This document shows positions 14,211-22,981 of a DNA stretch of 64,000 bases, in pieces. The stretch spans positions 350,317-414,316 of the forward strand of contig NZ_JPLZ01000002.1 of NCBI RefSeq assembly GCF_000735135.1, read 5' to 3'. Source of the DNA: Chryseobacterium sp. FH1. Its GTDB lineage: Bacteria > Bacteroidota > Bacteroidia > Flavobacteriales > Weeksellaceae. A program made the position numbers and the translations under genes. Each line of letters begins with the position of its first letter. Position 1 is the stretch's first letter. The notes beneath the pieces were generated by a model. The model saw only the letters and a program-made list of their open reading frames with translations, was not told where the DNA came from and searched no databases.

Positions 14211-15068
14211 ATGGCATTTGATTGGTTTAAAAGGAAAGGGCAAAATATTACCACTTCTACAGAAGACAAAAAGGACGTTCCAAAAGGACTTTGGCATAAA
14301 ACGCCAACAGGTAAAATCATAGAAGCTGAAGAACTCAGAGCTAATAATTTTGTGTCTCCGGAAGATGGTTTCCACGTAAGGATCGGAAGTAAAGAATACT
14401 TTGATATGCTTTTTGATGATCAGAAATTCAAAGAGTTGGATGCTGATGTGGAAAGTGTTGATATTCTTAAATTCAAGGATACAAAATCTTACACAGACCG
14501 TCTGAAAGAAGTGAAGTCCAAAACCAAATTGACAGATTCTATCCGTAATGCGACTGGAAAAGTGAATGGTGTGGAAATGGTGATCTCCTGTATGGATTTT
14601 GCTTTCATCGGTGGATCTTTGGGATCTGTGATGGGTGAGAAGATCAGAAGAGCGATCGACTATTGTATCAAACATAAGTTGCCTTACATGATCATCTGCC
14701 AATCTGGTGGTGCTAGAATGCAGGAAGCTGCTTACTCATTGATGCAGTTGGCGAAAGTTCAAGCAAAGTTGGTTCAACTTTCGGATGCCGGTCTACCTTA
14801 CATCGCTTATCTGACCGATCCAACTTTTGGTGGTATCACAGCTTCTTTTGCAATGACGGCTGATTTAATTATCGCAGAACCAAGCGCTTTGATTGGATTT
14901 GCAGGACCACGAGTTATCCGTGAAACCATTGGTAAAGATTTGCCAGAAGGTTTCCAGACTTCAGAATTCTTGCAAGAAAAAGGATTTGTGGATTTCATCG
15001 TGAAGAGAACAGAGATCAAACATCAGGTTTCAAGAGCGGTAAAACTTTTGATCCACGAATATCATTAA
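14211..15068 (+). CDS. accD: acetyl-CoA carboxylase carboxyltransferase subunit beta, zinc-ribbon cysteines absent
   Basis: Transfers the carboxyl group from biotin carboxyl carrier protein to acetyl-CoA, the first committed step of fatty acid synthesis. The protein has 285 residues. The crotonase-like core is intact ([31 protein letters not shown]). The N-terminal domain, which in E. coli carries four zinc-binding cysteines, reads [27 protein letters not shown]: the CxxC pairs are replaced by Thr/Gly and SPED. The partner AccA is not in this window. Confidence 0.93.
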   Translation: MAFDWFKRKGQNITTSTEDKKDVPKGLWHKTPTGKIIEAEELRANNFVSPEDGFHVRIGSKEYFDMLFDDQKFKELDADVESVDILKFKDTKSYTDRLKEVKSKTKLTDSIRNATGKVNGVEMVISCMDFAFIGGSLGSVMGEKIRRAIDYCIKHKLPYMIICQSGGARMQEAAYSLMQLAKVQAKLVQLSDAGLPYIAYLTDPTFGGITASFAMTADLIIAEPSALIGFAGPRVIRETIGKDLPEGFQTSEFLQEKGFVDFIVKRTEIKHQVSRAVKLLIHEYH

Positions 15069-15091
15069 TCAAACTTTTGAACTAAAAATAT

Positions 15092-15117
15092 ACTCTCTCA
15101 AATCTGGGAGAGTTTTT
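15092..15117 (+). terminator. terminator of accD
   Basis: ACTCTC / GAGAGT stem followed by six T. The T-run ends 6 bp before the next start codon at 15123. Confidence 0.75.
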
Positions 15118-15122
15118 TATTG

Positions 15123-15632
15123 ATGAGATTTATAGGTATATTTTTTCGAGCATTGAAGTCATTGACCTTTAATAAGTTATTGAAGGTTTTTTCCATTGGC
15201 ATCATGCATCCGTTGTTCGCTTTTCTATATACTTATGCGAGTCTTAAAGCTTTTAAGATAGCAAAGGAATTGTATCCCGAAACCAATTCCAACAGCGGGA
15301 TAGGAAACGCGTTCCGACATGCCTATTGGTGTTGTATCATAATGATGTACTTCTGCAAGGTTTCATCACCCAAAAAATCCTTGAAATGGTGCAAAAGATT
15401 AACGGATATGCATGAGGATCTCTTCCCCAACAAGCCTTTGGAAACTAAAATGGATCTTCATAACAATCAACTCGGAATGGATTACTTTATGAGTCTTTTG
15501 CCAGGCGTTCACAGACAGTTTTTCGAGAGTAGTTTCTTCATTAAGGAGCTTCAGGAAAAAACAAAAGATGCTGTTTTGATAACATCTGTTGATGAGGAAG
15601 TTGATAAAGATATTATGATTTATCTGGAGTAG
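15123..15632 (+). CDS. uncharacterised histidine-rich-motif protein (DUF6973-like)
   Basis: A 169-residue protein from ATG 15123 (an upstream TTG is inside the terminator). Residues 1-45 are hydrophobic and basic, probably a membrane anchor. The body holds NAFRHAYWCC, DMHEDLFPN and MDLHNNQLGMDYF, a conserved set of His/Asp/Asn residues that I associate with DUF6973-type domains and that could bind a metal. No enzymatic activity is established. The domain name is from memory and unverified. Confidence 0.6.
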   Translation: MRFIGIFFRALKSLTFNKLLKVFSIGIMHPLFAFLYTYASLKAFKIAKELYPETNSNSGIGNAFRHAYWCCIIMMYFCKVSSPKKSLKWCKRLTDMHEDLFPNKPLETKMDLHNNQLGMDYFMSLLPGVHRQFFESSFFIKELQEKTKDAVLITSVDEEVDKDIMIYLE

Positions 15633-15640
15633 TATTTTAT

Positions 15641-16066
15641 CTATTTTACTTTATCGATTCCTCTGAGTCCATTAAACCTAATTCCGTATTTCCAATTGCA
15701 GTAAGCGAAGAATTGATACATTCTGTATTCGAAATCTAATCCGTAATTTTCTTTCGGATCGTAATCTATGGAAACTTCATAAAAGTTGGGATCGACGCCG
15801 GAATAGAATCGATTATTCCATTCAGTTACCAACACTGTATTTCTGGATTTCAAACTACTTTCAGTAAACATAGATTTTGGTTGTGCTCTTGATGCAACAA
15901 AATTTTCGTATTCTGCATCGAAGACAGTGATTTCCCACTCATCTGCAGAATCTGTTTTCTTCTGCGTCGCTAGTGATGGCTTTTGATACTCTGCTAATGG
16001 TTTTGAACTTGTGGAACAAGACCAAATAAATGCAGAAAGTATAGCAATAAATATTAGGTTTTTCAT
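15641..16066 (-). CDS. small lipoprotein of unknown function (DUF6146-like)
   Basis: A 141-residue protein with a lipoprotein signal (MKNLIFIAILSAFIWSCS; Cys at 17). The mature part has DEWEITVFDAEYENFVASRAQPKSMF, VTEWNNRF and a C-terminal aromatic-rich block (YRMYQFFAYCNWKYGIRFNGL). The pattern is typical of a Bacteroidetes-only family, possibly DUF6146 (from memory). Probably attached to a membrane facing the periplasm. It converges with the gene at 15123-15632, with only 8 bp between the stops. Confidence 0.65.
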   Translation of the reverse strand: MKNLIFIAILSAFIWSCSTSSKPLAEYQKPSLATQKKTDSADEWEITVFDAEYENFVASRAQPKSMFTESSLKSRNTVLVTEWNNRFYSGVDPNFYEVSIDYDPKENYGLDFEYRMYQFFAYCNWKYGIRFNGLRGIDKVK

Positions 16067-16093
16067 TTTCGATTAAATATAAACTTAATTAAA

Positions 16094-16126
16094 CAAAAAA
16101 CCGTTCCAAAAAATTGAAACGGTTTA
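16094..16126 (-). terminator. terminator of the EEP-family gene
   Basis: AAACCGTT (16098-16105) pairs with AACGGTTT (16118-16125); on the minus strand the hairpin is followed by TTTTTTG. Confidence 0.75.
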
Positions 16127-16144
16127 TATATATAATCAAGACTC

Positions 16145-17350
16145 TTAAGGAGTTGGATCCTTCTGCAAGATCACGAATGCCGGGAAGTGATCCGAATATC
16201 CGCCGGTAAATTGATCGCCATTCCAAGATCGGAAAGGGTAACCTTTGTAATTACCTTCCTTATTCACCAAGTATGCCGGTGCAAAAATCTCTGCTTTGAA
16301 AACCGTGTAATCTTTTCTAACTTCTTTGTTTGGAGAATTCAAATTCGCAGAAACGATGATCTGATCGAATAAATTTGGTGCATCCTGATAAGCCAATGAT
16401 GCAATTCCCTTTTTATATAGAGGATACATTAAATTAAGATAAGGTGTAGTCTCGGAAAGATCTTTTGGATTTCCTGCTGCTTTCAAATAATTCTTCAAAC
16501 TGGAGCTTACAGGATCATCATTGAAATCGCCCATTGCAAACATTTTAGTAGAAGGGTCTAATGCTTGTACACTGTCCATCTGTTGCTTAAGAATAGTTGC
16601 TGCAGCGTTACGTTTCGGAACGGAAACAGATTCTCCACCTCTTCTGGATGGCCAGTGGTTTAGGAAGAATGCAACTTTCTCATTGTCAAGAAAACCTGTA
16701 AGGACAAGGATATCTCTCGTGTATTCTCTTTTTCCGTTCTCTCCAAAAATTTTCACTTCTTTTTTCCAAGACTTGGAAGGGGTAAATCTTCTTTTCTGAT
16801 AAATGAAAGCAACATCGATTCCCCTGTAATCGTAAGAGTTGTAGTGTACAATGCCGTAATCATATTTTGCGATTGAAGGTTCTTTCACCAGATCTTCTAT
16901 CACTTGGCGATTTTCTACTTCTATCAGGCCAGCAACCACTGGAGCTGTATTAGTATAAGATCTTCCCATTTCAGAGATTACCTTAGCTGCGTTCTCTAGT
17001 TTTTTCTTGTAAATTCTATAAGTATAGTTTTTACCACTTTTTGGGGTGAACTCTTCGGAACCGGATTGGATTCTTACCACTTTTTTACCTTTAAGAGCTT
17101 CGTCATTCCAAGGACCAGGGTAATCTTTTTCCGTCACTTCCAAATATTTGATAGAATCCAAAGGCACACTTCTATGGAATGCAGGATTGTTGATATCCTT
17201 TGTCCCATCTATATAATCTGCTGAACGGATCGTGTCCCAAAGGTTTTCAACGTTTAGAAATCCTACGGTAGCGGCACGCACTTGTTTCTTTTGCTGTGCA
17301 GATATTAAGGAAATACTTAAAATAGCAATTAAGCCAAAAATATTTTTCAT
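16145..17350 (-). CDS. secreted endonuclease/exonuclease/phosphatase-family protein
   Basis: A 401-residue exported phosphodiesterase-fold protein (DNase I-like EEP superfamily). Signal peptide MKNIFGLIAILSISLISAQ; the start ATG 17350 is fixed by a promoter at 17371-17401, which lies inside the longer open frame. Motifs: GFLNVENLWD (N-terminal metal-binding Asn/Glu), GLIEVENR, FLNHWPSRRGG (catalytic His), AMGDFNDDP, and SDHFPAFVIL (C-terminal SDH). Nuclease or lipid/nucleotide phosphatase activity is expected; the substrate is unknown. It is divergent from a TonB receptor/DUF5689 pair, suggesting joint scavenging of nucleic acid or phosphate esters. Confidence 0.82.
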   Translation of the reverse strand: MKNIFGLIAILSISLISAQQKKQVRAATVGFLNVENLWDTIRSADYIDGTKDINNPAFHRSVPLDSIKYLEVTEKDYPGPWNDEALKGKKVVRIQSGSEEFTPKSGKNYTYRIYKKKLENAAKVISEMGRSYTNTAPVVAGLIEVENRQVIEDLVKEPSIAKYDYGIVHYNSYDYRGIDVAFIYQKRRFTPSKSWKKEVKIFGENGKREYTRDILVLTGFLDNEKVAFFLNHWPSRRGGESVSVPKRNAAATILKQQMDSVQALDPSTKMFAMGDFNDDPVSSSLKNYLKAAGNPKDLSETTPYLNLMYPLYKKGIASLAYQDAPNLFDQIIVSANLNSPNKEVRKDYTVFKAEIFAPAYLVNKEGNYKGYPFRSWNGDQFTGGYSDHFPAFVILQKDPTP

Positions 17351-17370
17351 AAATAAAATATGTAAGGCTA

Positions 17371-17401
17371 CAAAAGTAATTTTTTTTGGATTGTTGCAAA
17401 A
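17371..17401 (-). promoter_or_regulatory. promoter TTTTTG-N18-TACTTTTG
   Basis: On the minus strand, TTTTTG upstream and TACTTTTG at 17371-17378. It fixes the EEP gene start at ATG 17350, giving a leader of about 13 nt. Confidence 0.7.
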
Positions 17402-17504
17402 AGAAAATTTCAAATATTTGGTAATTGATAATAATGTTGCAAATAATTGACAATTTGTTAAAATAAAAAAAATGTTAAAAACTATTAATTATGGAAAATT
17501 TATT

Positions 17505-17512
17505 TACATTTG
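17505..17512 (+). promoter_or_regulatory. -7 box TACATTTG of the TonB receptor gene
   Basis: Exact consensus, 60 bp upstream of ATG 17573, within the divergent intergenic region; no well-placed TTG. Confidence 0.55.
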
Positions 17513-17572
17513 CCTTCCGTGCGTAACGGACTGTATATTAGAAAAAAAGAGCAAACAAAACCTAATTGATTT

Positions 17573-20452
17573 ATGATTAAAAAATTATCATTAATCTCCT
17601 TATTTACAATGCTTCCAGCATCATTTTACTTTGCACAAACTACCGTTTTTGCATACCTGAAAGATGCAGACGGGAAACCGGTAGAAAAAGCACAAGTTGA
17701 TCTAAAAGGGGAAGCTAATAGTGTCTCGGCAGACAAAATTGGATATTTCCAATTTGTAGATCTGAAATCCGGACATTATCAGATTGTGGTAACCAAACCA
17801 AATTTCGAACCAAAAACGTTCGAATTTGACATTACTACAGAAAAAAGAAAAGATTTGGGGGTAATTACCCTTTATTCTACTTTGACAGGAGCAGATCAAG
17901 GGCTTGCAATCCTTGATAATGCAGATGATGAAGGAAGCGGACAAACTTCTACAGTTGGTCTTTTGCAATCTTCACAGGATGTTTTCAACAGAATTGCAAG
18001 TTTTGACCTAGGTGCATATTGGTTCAGACCAAGAGGTGTGGACGGAAGAACTTCCGAAAATATGTTGAACGGTGTTTCTATGGTGAAGTCTGACAATGGA
18101 AATGTGGATTTCTCCAACTGGGGAGGTCTTAATGAAATTGTAAGATATCCAGAGATCTCTGCAAACCACGCACCGTCGGAATATGCATTTGGTGGAGCAA
18201 CAGGTGTCATCTACAAAAATACCAGAGCAAGCGAATACAGAAAAGGTTTCCAAGCTGTTTACTCTATCACCAACAGAAATTACAGACAAAGAGTTTCTTT
18301 GAGATATTCTTCTGGAATGTCGAAAAGTGGATGGGCTTTCACATTGATGGGTGCTAAAAGATGGGCGGAAGAAGGAATCCAGGAAGGAACTTTCTACGAC
18401 GCTTACGGAACGTATCTTGGTGTTGAAAAAAAATTCAATGATAATCATACAATGACTTTCAATGCATTTGCTTCTCCTTACAGAAGATCTACAGCTAGTC
18501 CAAGCACACAAGAAGTTTATGATTACAGAGGTGTACATTACAACTCATATTGGGGTTGGCAAGATGGCGAGAAAAGAAGTGAAAGGGTAAGAAAAGGTTT
18601 CCAGCCGATCTTCCAATTACAGGACTTCTGGAAAATCAATAAAAAATCAAATCTTTGGACTTCAGTTTCTTATCAATTTGGAAAAGATAAAGGCTCAAGA
18701 CTGGATTGGCAAAATGTTCCAAATCCATCTCCTACTTATTACAGAAACTTACCAAGTTATTTCGGATCGTTGAATGAGGATGCATTTACTTGGGATCCTA
18801 ACTCGGGAACATATCTTGGCGCAGGTGACGCATATCAGGCTTCACGTGCTGCTTGGCAAAATGGTGATCCTAATGTGACTCAGATCAATTGGAATAGATT
18901 ATACGCTGCTAATATGGGGCAAAATCCTGTTACCCAATACGGAGTAACCGGTAATAGAGCATTATATTATCTTGTAAATGATGTAAGTGATGACAAAATC
19001 TGGAATGCAGCGACGCACTATACGTACAACTTCACAGATAAGTCTAAATTTATGTTAAATCTATCTTATCAAAATTATAGATCAGAACTATACAGAGAGG
19101 TGAATGATTTGTTGGGAGCAGATTTTGTTTTCAACAGAGATCCATTTGCAGCAACCAACAATCCTGGTACATCGGCACTATACAACGAAGGTGAAGCAGA
19201 TGTTGCTAAAAAAGTGGGAGACAGATTATTATACAATTACATCTTCAGAAGACAAGAAGTGAAAGTGAATCCTGGATTGAAATTCTCTGAAGGCAAGTTT
19301 GATGTTTTTGTTTCTGCTCTTGCAGGCTATTCTACTTCTAGCAGAGAAGGATTGTTCAACCATTATCTTTATCCAGATTCATTTGGAAAAAGCAAGGATT
19401 ATGATTTCTGGAACTTTGGTTTGAAAGGACAAATTATCTATAGACTCGACGGTAGAAACTTCTTGATCTATAATGGTAGTTATTTTTCACAAGCACCTTA
19501 TTTAGAGGATCTTTTCATCAATCCAAGACTTAATGCTGCTGTAGCTCCAAATATCAAGAATACGGTTGTCAACGCAAATGATTTGAGTTACGTGATCAAT
19601 TCACCATTATTCAAAATCAGAGCATCTGTATTTTTAATTGATACTCAGAATGAAACCAACGTACAGAGATTCTTTGCAGATGGGATTCAAATCGATAATT
19701 CGACAAGCGGAGGAACTGCAGATAACAATACGGCAGGACAATATATCCAGAGTGCTTTCGTAACTCAGGTAATGTCTAATGTGGAGAAGAGAAACATGGG
19801 TGCAGAACTTGGTGTTGATTTCAAAGTTTTACCAACATTATCTTTACAAGGGGTTGCAAGTTATGGTCAATACACTTACCGTAACAATCCGGATGTTTAT
19901 TTCGCGTCAGATGCAATCGGTGTTTTTGGTAATGGACAGTCGTTTGTACAATTCGGAAAATCTGATCTCAAAAATTACAAACAGGGCGGAACACCACAGA
20001 CGGCATTCTCTGCTGGATTTAGATACAACTCACCGAAATATTGGTGGTTTGGAGCAAACTGGAATTATTTAGATAATAATTATCTAGATCCTTCTGCTCT
20101 TCTTAGATCTCAAAGTTTCGTGCAGAACAGCAATTCTGGTACGCCGTACGCATCTGCTGATGACGCTGAACTTAGAAGATTGTTGGCTCCAAACAAATTA
20201 CCTGCTGCTTACTTTATCAATGCAAACGTTGGTAAATCTTGGTTGATGGGTAAATACTATTTGTTGATTTCTGCCTCTGTTAATAATATTTTTGATAACA
20301 CAAAATATATCACAGGTGGTTTTGAACAAACAAGAAATGTTAAGTTTGATGGTTTCCAAGAGGATTTCAACAGAAGTCAAACTTTATTTGCACCAAAATA
20401 TTGGTACACACAAGGACGTTCGTATTTCGTAAATTTACAAGTAAGATTTTAA
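17573..20452 (+). CDS. TonB-dependent outer-membrane receptor with a carboxypeptidase-like N-domain
   Basis: A 959-residue outer-membrane protein. Signal peptide 1-21 (cut before QTTVFAY), then a carboxypeptidase regulatory-like beta-sandwich at 24-105 (YLKDADGKPVEKAQVDLKG, GYFQFVDLKSGHYQIVV), a plug domain at about 115-230 (RPRGVDGRTSENMLNGVSM, GGATGVIYKNTRAS) and a large beta-barrel ending YFVNLQVRF. The terminal Phe is the usual BAM recognition residue. It imports a ligand with TonB energy. The ligand is unknown; the paired lipoprotein downstream and the divergent EEP enzyme suggest nucleotides or phosphate compounds. Confidence 0.88.
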   Translation: MIKKLSLISLFTMLPASFYFAQTTVFAYLKDADGKPVEKAQVDLKGEANSVSADKIGYFQFVDLKSGHYQIVVTKPNFEPKTFEFDITTEKRKDLGVITLYSTLTGADQGLAILDNADDEGSGQTSTVGLLQSSQDVFNRIASFDLGAYWFRPRGVDGRTSENMLNGVSMVKSDNGNVDFSNWGGLNEIVRYPEISANHAPSEYAFGGATGVIYKNTRASEYRKGFQAVYSITNRNYRQRVSLRYSSGMSKSGWAFTLMGAKRWAEEGIQEGTFYDAYGTYLGVEKKFNDNHTMTFNAFASPYRRSTASPSTQEVYDYRGVHYNSYWGWQDGEKRSERVRKGFQPIFQLQDFWKINKKSNLWTSVSYQFGKDKGSRLDWQNVPNPSPTYYRNLPSYFGSLNEDAFTWDPNSGTYLGAGDAYQASRAAWQNGDPNVTQINWNRLYAANMGQNPVTQYGVTGNRALYYLVNDVSDDKIWNAATHYTYNFTDKSKFMLNLSYQNYRSELYREVNDLLGADFVFNRDPFAATNNPGTSALYNEGEADVAKKVGDRLLYNYIFRRQEVKVNPGLKFSEGKFDVFVSALAGYSTSSREGLFNHYLYPDSFGKSKDYDFWNFGLKGQIIYRLDGRNFLIYNGSYFSQAPYLEDLFINPRLNAAVAPNIKNTVVNANDLSYVINSPLFKIRASVFLIDTQNETNVQRFFADGIQIDNSTSGGTADNNTAGQYIQSAFVTQVMSNVEKRNMGAELGVDFKVLPTLSLQGVASYGQYTYRNNPDVYFASDAIGVFGNGQSFVQFGKSDLKNYKQGGTPQTAFSAGFRYNSPKYWWFGANWNYLDNNYLDPSALLRSQSFVQNSNSGTPYASADDAELRRLLAPNKLPAAYFINANVGKSWLMGKYYLLISASVNNIFDNTKYITGGFEQTRNVKFDGFQEDFNRSQTLFAPKYWYTQGRSYFVNLQVRF

Positions 20453-20463
20453 TAATTAAAAAA

Positions 20464-21879
20464 ATGAAAACATATACAACAATTAAAACATTGGTTTTCG
20501 CTGCAATCGTTGCAACAACCTTTAACTCATGCGTCAAAGATGATGACTGGAGCGCACCAGAAATTCTGTGCAATAACAGATTTGCAGAACCTACAACAAC
20601 TATGGCTGCTTTTGCTGCACTAGCACCTGCATCCGGTACAGGGACTACTTATAAAGTTCCGGTAGACGGCGCTGCGGTTATTTTTGATGCTTACGTAGTT
20701 TCATCTGATGAGAATGGTAATTTCTACAAAACAATATCATTTCAAGATAGCCCAGAAAACCCAACTGTAGGTTTGTCTTTGGAAGTGGATAAAGCTTCTA
20801 ACTATGCCGATTTTCCAGTAGGATCTCATATCAGAATCAAAGCCAACGGATTGGTTTTAGGATGGGACAGAGGTACGAGAAAAATTGGATCTGTTGACCC
20901 AGCTTATGCTATTGGTAGAATTCCAAGCATACTTTTAACAAGATATCTTTCTGGAGTTTGTAACGGAAATAATAGACTTGACATTGCAACTTTAGTTCCA
21001 ACAAAATTACCTTCGTTAAGAGAGGCAAGTGCAGAAAAGTACTTGAATACTTTGGTATCAGTAGATAATGTACAGTTTGCAAAAGGTGAAGTTGAGCCAA
21101 TCAATAAAACTTTTATCAACTACATTGCTGGTGTAGGTCAAGATACTGATAGAGCAATCATTGATAAAACAGGAGAATCTTCAATCATCAGAAACTCAGG
21201 TTTCTCTACATTTGGAGCTAAATTGTTACCAAAAGAGTCAGGTGAACTTACTTTTGTTGTTAGTAGATACAATTCAGGGTATCAAATGCTTATTAGAGGT
21301 CTTAATGATATTAATTTTACAAAAGAAAGATTTGCAACGGGGATTATAGGAGGGTCAGCAATTAGCTTTTCAGGATCTTTTACAGAAAACTTTGAATCTT
21401 ATCCAGCTAACACAGCAGCGCCATTTTTCAATAATTTCCCTAAGTATATAAATTATGCAGAATTTGGTAACAGATATTGGGAAGTAAGATCTTTCAGTAA
21501 TAACAAATATATTCAACTTTCTGCAAATGCAGCGAGTGGAAATATTCACACTTATTATATAGTTCCGGTAGATTTTACAGCAGCAAATACATTATCATTT
21601 AGAGTAAACGTAGGTTTCTACAATGGTGATGTACTGAAAGTTTATACCACGACAAATTATACAGCTGGATCCGAAATATCAAGCGCAACACTGACAGAAA
21701 TTACTTCAAACTTTACAATTCCTAAAGCACCAGCCACAGGATATGGAGTTTTGGCACCAGCAGGAACCTATAATATTCCGGCAGCCCTTACAGGTAATGG
21801 TTTCGTTGTATTCAAATATGAAGGCGGAAACCCAGGAGTTACTACAACTGCTCAGATAGATGATATTGTTGTAAACTAA
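20464..21879 (+). CDS. DUF5689-type surface lipoprotein, partner of the TonB receptor
   Basis: A 471-residue lipoprotein with signal MKTYTTIKTLVFAAIVATTFNSC (Cys at 23). Residues about 50-290 look like the DUF5689 OB-type domain (GAAVIFDAYVVSSDENGNFYKTISFQD, SHIRIKANGLVLGWDRG, EKYLNTLVSVDNVQFAKGE). Residues about 310-471 look like a choice-of-anchor-J/carbohydrate-binding-like sandwich (FTENFESYPAN, NRYWEVRSF, AQIDDIVVN). It starts 11 bp after the receptor stop and probably forms its surface-exposed lid, as SusD-like proteins do, though it is not SusD-related. ATG 20464 is chosen because it begins the lipoprotein signal. Confidence 0.78.
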   Translation: MKTYTTIKTLVFAAIVATTFNSCVKDDDWSAPEILCNNRFAEPTTTMAAFAALAPASGTGTTYKVPVDGAAVIFDAYVVSSDENGNFYKTISFQDSPENPTVGLSLEVDKASNYADFPVGSHIRIKANGLVLGWDRGTRKIGSVDPAYAIGRIPSILLTRYLSGVCNGNNRLDIATLVPTKLPSLREASAEKYLNTLVSVDNVQFAKGEVEPINKTFINYIAGVGQDTDRAIIDKTGESSIIRNSGFSTFGAKLLPKESGELTFVVSRYNSGYQMLIRGLNDINFTKERFATGIIGGSAISFSGSFTENFESYPANTAAPFFNNFPKYINYAEFGNRYWEVRSFSNNKYIQLSANAASGNIHTYYIVPVDFTAANTLSFRVNVGFYNGDVLKVYTTTNYTAGSEISSATLTEITSNFTIPKAPATGYGVLAPAGTYNIPAALTGNGFVVFKYEGGNPGVTTTAQIDDIVVN

Positions 21880-21903
21880 AATTAAGATTATAGATAATAA
21901 AGA

Positions 21904-21930
21904 AAATCCCGCAACTAGCGGGATTTTTTG
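21904..21930 (+). terminator. terminator after the DUF5689-type gene
   Basis: Perfect AAATCCCGC / GCGGGATTT stem with loop AACTA and T6. Lies between convergent genes and may serve both. Confidence 0.85.
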
Positions 21931-22524
21931 TTAGATACTTTCCGAATTATAAGCTTTCATTTTCCTCCAAATCTTCCTTCCAAAAAATATAACCACAACC
22001 AATAATGCAATTGCCAAAATAAATCCGATCACAGGAAGAAAAATCGCCAAAACGGACATCAATCCTGCACCCGCAGTTTCTGTAGTAGCAACAACGTTAT
22101 TTCCAATGCCACCAGTCGTTGCTGTGGACGCGGCTCGTGTTCCGGCAAATCCCGAAGCAATCGTAGCGGCAGTTCCGCCACCAGCAATTAGCGCCAAAGC
22201 CCACTGTGGAAACGTTCCCAATTCCATGAACTGACTTGCAAACAAAACCGATCCGGCAATCGTTGCCAAAGGAATGGATAAAGTGTCAAGGAAATTGTCA
22301 ACTACGGGAATGTAATAGGCAAGGACTTCTATCAAAGTCGCAATTCCTGTGGTAATAAGAGTCGGCAAGCCAGAAAGCCATTGGAAGTTGTCGCTCATCG
22401 GAATCCAGCCCATATACGAGGCAAGACTCACAGCAAACATTGGTAAAAAGACTCGGAAACCAGACGCCGCAGCCAATCCAATTCCGATAAAAGCACTCAG
22501 TATGTAAGGTAGAATATCAGCCAT
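21931..22524 (-). CDS. DUF4126 membrane protein
   Basis: A 197-residue inner-membrane protein with about five hydrophobic helices. It opens with the family-typical ILSAFIGIGLAAASGFRVFLPMF and has Gly/Ala/Thr-rich segments (LIAGGGTAATIASGFAG, TTGGIGNNVVATTETAGAG). It ends in a basic tail (GRKIWRKMKAYN). DUF4126 proteins are probably transport-like, but no function is known. The upstream sequence shows no consensus promoter. Confidence 0.78.
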   Translation of the reverse strand: MADILPYILSAFIGIGLAAASGFRVFLPMFAVSLASYMGWIPMSDNFQWLSGLPTLITTGIATLIEVLAYYIPVVDNFLDTLSIPLATIAGSVLFASQFMELGTFPQWALALIAGGGTAATIASGFAGTRAASTATTGGIGNNVVATTETAGAGLMSVLAIFLPVIGFILAIALLVVVIFFGRKIWRKMKAYNSESI

Positions 22525-22599
22525 TTGTAATTTTGTTTGAGAATAAAATTACAAATAAAAACAAATGCAAAGTCAGAATATTATAAATCTAACTTCTAT

Positions 22600-22974
22600 T
22601 TAAGATTCAGATTTCTTTTTGCAGAGATTCAGAAATTGTTTTTCAACCACAGAAAAATTCTCAGGCATTTCCTTAGAAGCCCAGAAAATCATCACAATAG
22701 AAAGTTCTCCGAAAGCTTCCAGATAAGCAGTTCTGTTCAATCGGTAAGATTCTCTCAACAAGCGTTTTATGCGATTTCTGTCAACAGCTCTTTTGAAAAA
22801 TTTCTTCCCCACCGAAACGCCAATTCTGTGATTCGGGACAGAAAAATTGTCATTGGATTTAATATGAATGACACGGATATTGTCCACAGTCAGCCACTTT
22901 CCTTTCTTAAAAAGATGGTCGATCTCTGATTTTCTTTTCAGTTTTTCGTGAGTGGGGAAACTGTTTATTTTCAT
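22600..22974 (-). CDS. rnpA: ribonuclease P protein component
   Basis: Protein subunit of RNase P, which matures tRNA 5' ends with the rnpB RNA. The protein has 124 residues and the signature FKRAVDRNRIKRLLRESYRL, plus HRIGVSVGKKFFKRA. The common bacterial arrangement puts rpmH next to rnpA. Here it follows tcdA by 7 bp as the last gene of a TatD-tcdA-rnpA operon, and no rpmH is in the window. Confidence 0.94.
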   Translation of the reverse strand: MKINSFPTHEKLKRKSEIDHLFKKGKWLTVDNIRVIHIKSNDNFSVPNHRIGVSVGKKFFKRAVDRNRIKRLLRESYRLNRTAYLEAFGELSIVMIFWASKEMPENFSVVEKQFLNLCKKKSES

Positions 22975-22981
22975 CGGAAAA

